Of a stretch of DNA of 64,000 nucleotides, positions 32,002-41,900 are shown piece by piece. The notes beneath the pieces were generated by a model. That model saw only the letters and a program-made list of their open reading frames with translations, was not told where the DNA came from and made no database searches. The DNA comes from Megasphaera elsdenii (lineage in GTDB: Bacteria > Bacillota > Negativicutes > Veillonellales > Megasphaeraceae). Made by a program: the position numbers and the translations under genes. Position 1 is the first letter of the stretch. Every line of letters starts with the position of its first letter. Location of the stretch: NCBI RefSeq assembly GCF_020539865.1, contig NZ_JAJBQV010000001.1, forward strand, positions 1-64,000, in the 5' to 3' direction.

Positions 32002-32047
32002 CGATATACACATACACATACACATGTGTATGTGTATGTGTATATCG
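32002..32047. repeat. 46-bp perfect palindrome of TACACA/TGTGTA units
   Basis: Starts CGATATACACA, runs through three ACACAT-type units, mirrors at 32024/32025 and ends TGTGTATATCG. The flanks (GTCGGAACGG before, GGGCTATTTTACGGTGTA after) match those of the palindrome at 30326. The rest of 31904-32278 holds AT-rich DNA and no convincing gene; a short frame just before 32279 (KEKAIDAE then stop) could be the tail of a lost toxin gene. Confidence 0.8.
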
Positions 32048-32278
32048 TCTACGGGCTATTTTACGGTGTACATCGCACTTTTATTTTTTCGCATAGAAAC
32101 TATAATTGGGTTCCCGGTCGGCCAAACGATTCCATATCTATGAACAAAGCGCCCCTTGCCTAAGTTCCATCGCCAACAGGCGCCTATTGACTCAATGAGC
32201 TATACCTCATAGAATATACGTAAAGAGAAAGCCATAGATGCTGAATGATTTTTTATAGAACAGGGGAAGGACGAAAAA

Positions 32279-32566
32279 ATGAAAACCTTGAAACAATTCA
32301 AAGCCGAACAGATGAAGGACCACGATTTTGCGACGGCGTATACCGAATTAGAACCACAAATGAGCCTCACTCGTGCCATCGTCAATGCAAGGCTTACGCA
32401 GCACCTCACCCAGCAGGAATTGGCAAAAAGGACAGGGATCGCACAGACCGAAATCAGCCGGATTGAAAACGGCACCCGGAATCCATCCCTAAAGATTTTG
32501 CAACGCCTGGCAGAAGGGATGGACATGGTCCTAAAGATATCTTTCGAGCCCAAGAAGAAATCATAG
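32279..32566 (+). CDS. HigA-like XRE antitoxin or regulator
   Basis: 95 residues: MKTLKQFKAEQMKDHDFATA, followed by an HTH (LTQQELAKRTGIAQTEISRI, then ENGTRNPSLKILQRLAEGM) and a short tail (LKISFEPKK). This is the pattern of HigA/RelB-partner XRE antitoxins. The expected HigB/RelE toxin gene upstream is absent or reduced to a few codons. SD GGGGAAGGA. Confidence 0.75.
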   Translation: MKTLKQFKAEQMKDHDFATAYTELEPQMSLTRAIVNARLTQHLTQQELAKRTGIAQTEISRIENGTRNPSLKILQRLAEGMDMVLKISFEPKKKS

Positions 32567-32644
32567 GCTTCACAGTAGGGAAGGGGCCTCATAGAAAAAA
32601 GCCAGCCGTGCAATGACCGGCTGACGAGGAAAGGAAGGATTACT

Positions 32645-34192
32645 ATGAAAGAAGCTGTCATCTACGCCCGTTTTTCGAGCAGTAAACAACGAGAAGAAAG
32701 TATTTCGGCACAGCTTAGGGAATGTCATGCCTTTGCCGAAGAGGAAGGGCTGACGGTCATCCATGAATACATCGACCGGGCCATGTCGGCCCGTACGGAT
32801 CAGCGCCCGTCTTTTTTGCAGATGATCCAGGACAGCGACAAGCAGCTCTTTAGCTACGTCATCGTCTATCAGCTGGACCGTTTTTCGCGCAGCCGCTATG
32901 ACAGTGCCGTGTATAAGCACCGGCTCCAGAAGAACGGAGTCCGGGTCCTCTCCGCCAAGGAACACATCACGACGGATCCGACGGGCATCCTCCTGGAAGC
33001 CCTGATCGAGGCCAACGCTGAACTGTATTCGGCCGAACTGTCCCAGAAAGTGACCCGGGGCATGCTACAGAACGTCCTCGAAGGGAAATGGCCCGGCGGC
33101 CACCTGCCTTTAGGATACCAGCTGGACGGTGATCACCGCTTGATTCTGACGCCGGAGGACGTCCCGACGGTACAGAAAATCTATGAATGGTATCTCCAGG
33201 GCCTGAACGAAGTCCGTATCATCCGTAAGCTGAACGCAGAAGGCTACCGGACGTCCGTCGGCCGGCCGTTCACCCGGACCAGCATCCATCGGATCCTGCG
33301 GAATCCGATTTACATCGGGACCTTCCGCTACAAAGGGGAACAATACCCGCATTTCGCACCGCCTTTGCTGACGGAGCAACTCTTCTATCAAGTCCAGGCG
33401 CTCTTAAATCGGCATGAATACAAACACGTCGTCCCTCATGGGCAGGATTTCTCCCTGGTTGGCAAGGCTTTTTGCGGTCTTTGCGGGAACCACCTCGTCG
33501 GGACCAGCGGGACGTCCCATGCCGGCGTCCGGTATCTGTACTACATGTGCGCCAGCCGGACCCATATCCTGGACCGTCAGACGTATATCCCGTGTAAGTT
33601 CCGGAATATACGGGCGGACTGGCTGGAATTCCAGGTACTCCAGGTCACGCTCCAGATTCTCTATGATTCGGATACGCGGGAAGAAATCGCCCAAAAATGT
33701 GCCGTCCATCAGCAAGCCTCTCAAACCGAGTCGCCACACCTGAAACAGATGGAAGCCGTCCGGAAAGACTTACAGCATAAATTGGATAATTCCATCCAGG
33801 CCATCGAATCGGGTGTTTTCTCGCAGACAATCTCGGATAATATCTGCAAGTATGAAAAAGACATCAAGAAACTGGATGCCAAGATTCATGGCGAAAAATT
33901 ATTATCTAATCCGGTCTGCATTTCGGAAGATTTCATCAGTTATTTTTTAGAAAAAATTTACAAACAAAAAAAAGACGACGGACAATCGTCTGAAATTTTC
34001 CAGACTTTCATCCGCCGTATCACGGTTTTTACGAACTATATTGCTATACAGTATACGTTCTATAAGAACCTTCATGTACTAGAAAACCCCGTCATTATGC
34101 GGGGTTCTAACAAATCAAGTATGGTGCGCCTAGAAGGATTCGAACCTTCGCACCCGGTTCCGGAGACCGGTGCTCTATCCCCTGAGCTATAG
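32645..34192 (+). CDS. Large serine recombinase (element integrase)
   Basis: 515 codons. N-terminal catalytic domain VIYARFSSSKQREESISAQL (nucleophilic Ser about residue 11-13), YQLDRFSRSRYDSAVYKHRL, then the recombinase domain (LPLGYQLDGDHRLILTPEDV, RTSIHRILRNPIYIGTFRYK), a zinc-ribbon part (FCGLCGNHLVG...YYMCASR) and a C-terminal coiled coil. It would integrate and excise the element. About the last 35 codons (from MRGSNKSS) run through the terminator of the tRNA operon and into tRNA-Arg in antisense, so this end is host DNA; the native end is probably near 34080. SD AAGGAAGG. Confidence 0.85.
   Translation: MKEAVIYARFSSSKQREESISAQLRECHAFAEEEGLTVIHEYIDRAMSARTDQRPSFLQMIQDSDKQLFSYVIVYQLDRFSRSRYDSAVYKHRLQKNGVRVLSAKEHITTDPTGILLEALIEANAELYSAELSQKVTRGMLQNVLEGKWPGGHLPLGYQLDGDHRLILTPEDVPTVQKIYEWYLQGLNEVRIIRKLNAEGYRTSVGRPFTRTSIHRILRNPIYIGTFRYKGEQYPHFAPPLLTEQLFYQVQALLNRHEYKHVVPHGQDFSLVGKAFCGLCGNHLVGTSGTSHAGVRYLYYMCASRTHILDRQTYIPCKFRNIRADWLEFQVLQVTLQILYDSDTREEIAQKCAVHQQASQTESPHLKQMEAVRKDLQHKLDNSIQAIESGVFSQTISDNICKYEKDIKKLDAKIHGEKLLSNPVCISEDFISYFLEKIYKQKKDDGQSSEIFQTFIRRITVFTNYIAIQYTFYKNLHVLENPVIMRGSNKSSMVRLEGFEPSHPVPETGALSPEL
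34084..34107 (-). terminator. Terminator of the tRNA operon
   Basis: On the minus strand AACCCCG/CGGGGTT with an 8-base loop and TTTTC. It lies inside the recombinase reading frame. Confidence 0.8.
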
Positions 34193-34196
34193 GCGC
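34122..34196 (-). tRNA. tRNA-Arg (anticodon CCG)
   Basis: Full cloverleaf on the minus strand: acceptor GCGCCTA/TAGGCGC, anticodon stem CCGGT/ACCGG with loop CTCCGGA, T arm GAAGG-TTCGAAT-CCTTC, encoded CCA. Last of four tRNAs. Confidence 0.95.
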
Positions 34197-34203
34197 AAGT
34201 AAG

Positions 34204-34280
34204 TGGTGACCCAGTAGGGATTCGAACCCTAGACCCACAGCTTAGAAGGCTGTTGCTCTATCCAGCTGAGCTACTGAGTC
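34204..34280 (-). tRNA. tRNA-Arg (anticodon TCT)
   Basis: Acceptor GACTCAG/CTGGGTC, anticodon stem ACAGC/GCTGT with loop CTTCTAA, T arm TAGGG-TTCGAAT-CCCTA, encoded CCA. Confidence 0.95.
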
Positions 34281-34288
34281 TCAAAAAA

Positions 34289-34362
34289 TGGAGCGGGTGA
34301 TGGGAATCGAACCCACATAACCAGCTTGGAAGGCTGGCGCTCTACCACTGAGCTACACCCGC
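34289..34362 (-). tRNA. tRNA-Gly (anticodon TCC)
   Basis: Acceptor GCGGGTG/CACCCGC, anticodon stem CCAGC/GCTGG with loop CTTCCAA, T loop TTCGATT, encoded CCA. Confidence 0.95.
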
Positions 34363-34374
34363 ATTCGTTGGTAA

Positions 34375-34451
34375 TGGTCGGAGCAGCAGGATTTGAACCT
34401 GCGACCCCCTGGTCCCAAGCCAGGTGCGCTACCAAACTGCGCTATGCCCCG
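34375..34451 (-). tRNA. tRNA-Pro (anticodon TGG)
   Basis: Acceptor CGGGGCA/TGCTCCG, anticodon stem CCTGG/CCAGG with loop CTTGGGA, T arm GCAGG-TTCAAAT-CCTGC, encoded CCA. First tRNA of the operon. Confidence 0.95.
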
Positions 34452-34463
34452 CCAACAAAAAAT

Positions 34464-34492
34464 ATTATACAAGAAACGAGACGATTTGTCAA
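34464..34492 (-). promoter_or_regulatory. Consensus promoter of the tRNA operon
   Basis: On the minus strand TTGACA (34492-34487), 17-base spacer, TATAAT (34469-34464), 13 bases before tRNA-Pro. Confidence 0.9.
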
Positions 34493-34507
34493 CGCTTTTT
34501 TGGACCA

Positions 34508-34536
34508 TTGCCAATAGGTCATAATCCGAGTACAAT
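34508..34536 (+). promoter_or_regulatory. Promoter of the dehydroquinase-like gene
   Basis: TTGCCA (34508-34513), 17-base spacer, TACAAT (34531-34536). Back to back with the tRNA promoter. Confidence 0.65.
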
Positions 34537-34566
34537 AAAGGTAATACGACTTAGGAGGTAATAGAT

Positions 34567-35304
34567 ATGCCTAGTGCAATGAGTATTCATTTTGAATCGG
34601 ACCATCCCTTCATCGCCGTTCCCCTGGAATGTGAAACCATCGAAGATTTGCAGAATCGGATCGACGAAATCTTACAAAAGCCATACGATATGATTGCCTT
34701 TGATGCGGGCTGTTTCAATGGGACCATCAATTTGTCCCAGCTCTGGAACGCTTTGCTGTTCATTGCCCGTGATGCTGAGCAGCCGTCTGTCCTTTTTTCG
34801 TGTGATAAGAGCCAGTTGCCGGAAATGTATCAGACTGATGATGACTATGCGACGATTTTGCGCTTTGCCATCCGCTCGGCCCTCATCGATGCCGTCAAAA
34901 TCGAAGGCAGTCTCGATGAAGATGATATCGACGACATTGCTGGTCAGGCCGTCGATTTGGGCAGTGTTCCGATCATCGTCATCCGCGCCGACCAAGGTGC
35001 CAAAGCCGACGAACTGGTCCAGAAGATGGAAAACCGTTGGGATTTAGAAGCCAAGACGTTTGAATTGGCTGTCCCTGTTCAGACGAAGGAAGATATCCAG
35101 GCCTTGGAAGACGCAGCCAAAGCCTTCCATGAGGCTCACCACGATGCAACCGTCATTCCTCATCCTATCGGCAAAATCGCTAAGGAAGCGATGCTCCAGG
35201 GCCAGACTTTCGGTGCGCCCTTGCTCTACACGACGGACGGTGAAGAAACGGAAACCTTGCCGACCAGCACGGCCATCCATAAACTACTCCATCCAGAAGA
35301 CTAG
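34567..35304 (+). CDS. Type I dehydroquinase-like protein lacking catalytic residues
   Basis: 245 residues, about the length of AroD. Segments line up with the type I dehydroquinase barrel (MIAFDAGCFNG, LIDAVKIEGSLDEDD, KTFELAVPVQTKEDIQ, TVIPHPIGKIAKEAM), but the catalytic positions appear changed: the His of the S-Y-H-D motif falls at IRADQ (about 139-143), the Schiff-base Lys of the D-x-x-K-I-A motif falls at Glu166, and the S-M-G..SR signature is missing. It is therefore probably not a dehydratase. SD AGGAGGT. It is monocistronic and ends at a strong terminator. The alignment was made by eye, so the family call is moderate. Confidence 0.6.
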   Translation: MPSAMSIHFESDHPFIAVPLECETIEDLQNRIDEILQKPYDMIAFDAGCFNGTINLSQLWNALLFIARDAEQPSVLFSCDKSQLPEMYQTDDDYATILRFAIRSALIDAVKIEGSLDEDDIDDIAGQAVDLGSVPIIVIRADQGAKADELVQKMENRWDLEAKTFELAVPVQTKEDIQALEDAAKAFHEAHHDATVIPHPIGKIAKEAMLQGQTFGAPLLYTTDGEETETLPTSTAIHKLLHPED

Positions 35305-35324
35305 GAGATGTCTTCGTTCAACAT

Positions 35325-35357
35325 AAAAAAGGCTGCCTTCATGAGACAGCCTTTTTT
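35325..35357. terminator. Bidirectional intrinsic terminator
   Basis: AAAAAAGGCTG (35325-35335) pairs with CAGCCTTTTTT (35347-35357), between the convergent dehydroquinase-like gene and gdhA. Confidence 0.9.
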
Positions 35358-35372
35358 CTATATAAAAATCAA

Positions 35373-36803
<1,431 letters not shown>

Positions 36804-36910
36804 TTATTATAGAAAATTTTTCGAAAAATGTAAATAAAAACTTAAAAAATTAGTAATAAGTATTTCAAAACAATAAAATTCGAAAAACGAATTATTGACT
36901 TGCACCTGAC

Positions 36911-36939
36911 TGGCAGGGACGGCAGAAGCGTAGTATAAT
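36911..36939 (+). promoter_or_regulatory. Promoter of the PHP gene
   Basis: TGGCAG (36911-36916), 17-base spacer, TATAAT (36934-36939). The same -35 hexamer and spacing recur before mfd (38832-38860). Confidence 0.55.
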
Positions 36940-36971
36940 AAGGACGACATTTGAAGAAAGGAAGTGCATAT

Positions 36972-37883
36972 ATGGAAACATGGCTTGATTTACATATGCA
37001 TACCAAATATAGTATGGACGGGCAGTTTGAGCCAGCCGACTTGATGCGCCAATGCGCCGATGCCGGCGTGACAACAGTCGCCGTGACCGATCACGATTCA
37101 GTCCGGGCCATCCCGGAAGCTCGGCAGGAAGCGGCCCGGCTAGGAGTGAATCTAGTGCCGGGAATCGAAATCAGCTGCCAATATAAAGAAAAGAATTTCC
37201 ATCTCCTCGGCTATGGCATCCATGCTGAGGCTCCCGTTTTTGCAGCCATTGAAAAGGACGTGTATGGCCAGCGCCGGGCGATTTCAGAAAAAGTCCTCGA
37301 CGCCGTCGAAGCCTTGGGCATCGTTCTCGACCGGCCGGCCATTTGGAAGTTCTGCAGCGGCGATGCCATTGCGTCCGTCCATATCGCCCGCGTCGCTTTG
37401 GAAGATTCGCGTAATGCAAACTGTCCCGTCCTGGCTCCGTACCGGCCGGGTGGGGCGCGGAGCGATGCGCCATACGTCAATTTTGGCTGGGATATCTGCG
37501 GCCAAGGGGGGCCGGCTTTCGTGCCCATGACCTTTATGGATTTTGCCAAAGCCGTCGCCATCATCCACGACCACGGCGGCGTTGCCGTATTGGCCCATCC
37601 CGGCGCTAATATGAAGCAGAACCGTCCGCTGACGGAACAGCTCATCGCGACGGGCCTTGATGGCATCGAGGCTTATTGCAGTTATCATGATGAAGAAACG
37701 AGTGTCTTTTACCGACGCATCGCCGACGAATACGGCTTGATGGCGACCTTGGGCAGCGACTACCACGGCCGGGCCAAGCCGCACATCCAGCTCGGCACTT
37801 ACGGTCATCCAGAACCGCAGATCCTGTGGGACCAGCTCTGTCAAAAAATCAAACAACAACATGGGGAAGTGTATGTATCGTGA
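36972..37883 (+). CDS. PHP-domain phosphoesterase
   Basis: 303 residues with the four PHP motifs: LHMHTKYSMDG (His pair), VTDHDSV, PGIEISC (Glu) and, later, VLAHPGAN, CSYHDEE and GSDYHG. This set and length match YciV/RnaAM-type 3',5'-nucleotide phosphatases and 5'-3' exoribonucleases acting on short RNA and pAp-like compounds. The exact substrate is inferred. ATG 36972 has GAAAGGAAG upstream. The stop overlaps the GTG start of the amidase gene (GTGA). Confidence 0.85.
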   Translation: METWLDLHMHTKYSMDGQFEPADLMRQCADAGVTTVAVTDHDSVRAIPEARQEAARLGVNLVPGIEISCQYKEKNFHLLGYGIHAEAPVFAAIEKDVYGQRRAISEKVLDAVEALGIVLDRPAIWKFCSGDAIASVHIARVALEDSRNANCPVLAPYRPGGARSDAPYVNFGWDICGQGGPAFVPMTFMDFAKAVAIIHDHGGVAVLAHPGANMKQNRPLTEQLIATGLDGIEAYCSYHDEETSVFYRRIADEYGLMATLGSDYHGRAKPHIQLGTYGHPEPQILWDQLCQKIKQQHGEVYVS

Positions 37884-38824
37884 AAACGAAAAAAATGATA
37901 TCTGCCCTGGCCTTGACGGTTTGTCTGGCCTTGGGCATGACGACAGGTTCTTTCGCAAGTCCTGTCCGTGAAGAAGGGGCCGCCTATACGACGGGCGTAG
38001 CCAGTGTTGATCAGCACATGGATGCTGTAGCCAAGGCTAAGGCGAAAGCCGCTAAGGCTGCCAAGAAAGCGGGGAAGGTAGAAAAAGATCAAGCTGGCAA
38101 GAAGGTACGGGGCACATCGGCTAGTCCGGCAGCCGCAGCCAGACCGGTAGCAGCGGCTAGTGTACCGCGGACGGCGAAACCAGCCGGAGCGCGGGGGGTC
38201 ATGCGCAATTATAATCCCGTCACCGATGCGGCACCGGCCGAACCGATGGCTATTAAGGAAACACATTTCCAGTTCCGCGAAACGCTGCTCTTGCGGCCTA
38301 AGACGGATATGATCGTTATCCATCATGTCGGCATCCCCGATGGCGATACGTCGGCAGCGGCTATCCACCGCGCTCATTTGGCCAACGGCTGGGCGGGTAT
38401 TGGCTACCATTATGTCATCCGTAAGGACGGAACCATTGAACGGGGCCGCCCGCTGGCTACGGTCGGTGCTCACGCCGAAGGGCAGAACTACCATACTGTC
38501 GGTATCAATGTGACAGGCAACTTTGAAAAGGAAATCCCGACGCCGGCTCAGATCCACTCCCTGGAAAGTCTGGCCGCCTGGATTTGCAAGATCTACAGTA
38601 TCGTGCCGGGGCCGTCTACAATCGTCGGCCATCGCGACGTCAACAGCACGGACTGCCCGGGCCGCCATCTCTACAGCCTGCTGCCGCAGATCCGCAAGGA
38701 TGTCGCTCAGCAGATGAATGGGATGGATTCGTCCTATGAAGATAAGCTGAAGAAGACGAATTTCCTCAAGATGAGCCGGAAAGAACGGGAAGCCATCATC
38801 ATGCAGGGCGCATCGGTCTTCTAA
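37880..38824 (+). CDS. Secreted N-acetylmuramoyl-L-alanine amidase (Amidase_2/PGRP)
   Basis: 314 residues from GTG 37880. Signal peptide (MISALALTVCLALGMTTGSFA), a Lys/Ala-rich linker to about residue 115, then the amidase domain: DMIVIHHVGIPDGDTSAAAI, GYHYVIRKDGTIERGRP, HTVGINVTGNFE and TIVGHRDVNSTDCPG, with zinc ligands HH, H and the Cys. It cleaves the lactyl-Ala bond in peptidoglycan in the periplasm. Coupled to the PHP gene by overlap. The Lys/Ala linker could bind the cell envelope. Confidence 0.88.
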   Translation: MKTKKMISALALTVCLALGMTTGSFASPVREEGAAYTTGVASVDQHMDAVAKAKAKAAKAAKKAGKVEKDQAGKKVRGTSASPAAAARPVAAASVPRTAKPAGARGVMRNYNPVTDAAPAEPMAIKETHFQFRETLLLRPKTDMIVIHHVGIPDGDTSAAAIHRAHLANGWAGIGYHYVIRKDGTIERGRPLATVGAHAEGQNYHTVGINVTGNFEKEIPTPAQIHSLESLAAWICKIYSIVPGPSTIVGHRDVNSTDCPGRHLYSLLPQIRKDVAQQMNGMDSSYEDKLKKTNFLKMSRKEREAIIMQGASVF

Positions 38825-38831
38825 TCGCTAC

Positions 38832-38860
38832 TGGCAGGGGCCAGTGAACTATGATATAAT
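38832..38860 (+). promoter_or_regulatory. Promoter of mfd
   Basis: TGGCAG (38832-38837), 17-base spacer, TATAAT (38855-38860). Confidence 0.55.
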
Positions 38861-38961
38861 TAAACAGTTGCAGTTAAATCACGATAAGGGCTGCGCATGG
38901 GATGCCTTGTTTCCAAGGGGGCCATGCGACAGCCCCAATTTGTCATGAGGTAAAAAAAGAT

Positions 38962-41900
38962 ATGAAGCAATTCTTTCAATGGATGAATCAAGATGAAAAT
39001 ATCCGTACTACCGTGGCGGCTTTTTCCCAACCCGGCTGTCATAGTATCTATGGCCTCAACGGCTCGGTCAAGAGTGCCCTCGTCGCCAAGGCCCTGACGG
39101 AAAAGCCGGGACAGGCCATCATCGTCGCCCCCTCGCGGGAACAGGCAACGGCTTGGATGGCGGACCTGGCCTTTTTGGCACCGGACCTGCCGGTCCTGGA
39201 TTTTCCCGTCGTTGATAAGGCTGTCTTCACGACGACGGCAAAGAGTCTCGACCGGATAGCCCGGCAGATGGAAGCTTTGGGACGCCTGCGCCAGGGCGAC
39301 CGGCTCCTGATCCTGGCGACACCGGAAGAAGCCGCCCAATATGTCATGGCGCCGCAGCGTATCGACGAAGCGGCGATGGACGTTGCCATCCATCAGGAAT
39401 ATGACCGCGATGCCTTGTTGCAGCACCTCGTCGACGCCGGCTATGAACGGGTCGATATGGTCGAACGGCGCGGCCATTTTTCCGTCCGCGGTGATATCGT
39501 CGATGTCTACGCCGTTAATGAACCGCAGCCGCTGCGCCTGGAATTCTTCGGCGACGAACTGGACAGTCTGCGCACCTTCGATGTCGATAGCCAGCAATCA
39601 CAGAGCCAGCGGGAAAAGGCGCGGATCCTGCCCATTTCCCTGACCGTCCAAGAGGAGGAAAAGTATACTCTCCTGGACTATGCTGGACAGGGCGTCATCA
39701 TCTGGGATGAGCCGAATCGCATCCGCGAAGGCCTGAAGAAAGTCCTCAAGGAGTCCGACGACTATAAGGGCCGCCTGGCGTCCTGGAAAAATCTGGTCAC
39801 GGCTCAGCGCCCGGGGCCGCAGCTCGTCTTGTCGCTCATGGCCCAGTCCGTGCCGGATATGATGATGGATACGTCGGCCAGCTTCGCCGCCAAGATGATG
39901 GCCAGCTTCCAGAAGCAGTTCAACCTCCTCGAAGACGAAGTGGACCATTGGCGGGACTTGGATAACACGATTCTCTTCGTCATCAACAGCCGCGACCGCA
40001 AGGCCTCGCTCCAAGCCTGGATGAAACAGCATGAACTGCCGTTCCAGGCCTATGACGATGACCAGAGTGTGCCAGGCGGCGTCTACATCGTCGAAGGGGA
40101 AATCCACGACGGCTTCGAGCTGCCTTATGCTAAAATTGTCGTCGTTGCCGAACGGGATGTCTTTGGTACGCAGAAGCGGCGTCTGCGGCATCATGTGGCC
40201 AAAGGCCAGGAAATCAGCGTCTTTACAGACCTCAAGCCTGGCGATTACGTCGTCCATGAAGCCCACGGCATCGGCCGCTACATCGGCATCAAGACCATTG
40301 AAATGGATGGCGTCCACAAGGATTATTTGGAAATCCACTATGCCGGCAAGGATATCCTCTACGTGCCGACAGACCAGTTGTCCCTGTTGCAGCGCTATAT
40401 CGGTAACGAAGGGGATACGCCGAAATTACAGAAAATGGGCGGTTCCGACTGGCAGAAGACGCGGGCCAAGGCGCAGAAGTCCATTACCGACCTGGCAGAG
40501 AAACTCGTCGCCCTCTATGCCAAGCGAGAAGTCGTCCAAGGTTATGCTTTTCCGCCGGATACGCCGTTCCAAAAGGAATTTGAAGAAGCCTTTCCTTATG
40601 AAGAAACGGAAGATCAGCTGAAAGCCGTCCGCGACATCAAGGCCAGTATGGAACGGCCGACGCCGATGGACTGTCTGGTTTGCGGCGACGTCGGTTTCGG
40701 CAAGACGGAAGTGGCCATGCGGGCCATCTTCAAAGCCGTCACGGCAGGCAAGCAGGTGGCCGTCCTGGTGCCGACGACGGTCTTGTCGCAGCAGCATTTC
40801 CAGACCTTTATGGAACGATTCGGCCCCTTTGGCGTCCACGTCGACGTCCTCAACCGCTTCCGTTCGTATAAGGAAAAGAAAGATCTCCTGGCCCGGACTT
40901 TGACCGGCGATATCGACGTCCTCATCGGGACCCACAGCTTGCTCAACAAGAAGGTCAAGTTCAAGGACCTGGGGCTGTTAGTCGTCGATGAAGAACAGCG
41001 CTTCGGCGTAGCCCAGAAGGAAAAGTGGAAGGCCTGGGCGGCCAACATCGATGTCCTGTCCCTGAGTGCGACGCCTATTCCGCGGACACTGCATATGTCC
41101 TTGGTCAACTTGCGGGAAATGTGCGTCATCGAAACACCGCCGACAGACCGTTTCCCGGTCCAGACCTATGTGACCGAATACGATGCCCGCATCGTCAGCG
41201 ATGCCATTATGCGCGAAAAACGGCGGGGCGGTCAGGTCTTTTTCGTTTACAATCGTGTCGCGACTATCGAAAAGATGAAAGACGAACTCCAGGCCCTCTT
41301 GCCGGACGTGACCATTGGCATTGCCCATGGTCAGATGGCCGGGAGCCTGTTGGAATCGGTCATGTTCGATTTCTACGAAGGAAAATACGATGTTCTCCTC
41401 TGTTCGAGCCTCGTCGAAAACGGCTTGGACGTAGCCAATGCCAATACGATTATCATTTATGACGCCGACCATTTCGGCCTGTCCCAGCTCTATCAGATGC
41501 GCGGCCGCGTCGGCCGGAGCCATCGCATGGCCTATGCCTATTTCCTCTATCGCCGCGACAAGGTCTTGTCGGAAGTGGCTGAAAAACGGCTGCAGGCCAT
41601 CAAGGAATTCACCGAACTCGGTTCGGGCTTTAAAATTGCCATGCGGGACCTGGAAATCCGCGGTGCCGGCAACCTCCTGGGCCGGGAACAGCACGGCAAT
41701 ATTGCCAGCGTCGGCTTTGCCATGTACTGTCATATGTTGGAAGACGCCATCGCCAAGGCCCAGACCGGCAAGGACGTGGCGCCGCCGCCACCGGAAACGG
41801 TCATGGAAGTCCACGTCGACGCCTTCATCGACGACGACTATATCCAGAATGGCGGCCAGAAAATCGAAATGTACCAGCGCCTGGCCATTTTATCGTCGAA

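Noticed and set aside
34326..34535. Short frames over the tRNA cluster on both strands
   Set aside because: They are translations of tRNA genes and their promoter.
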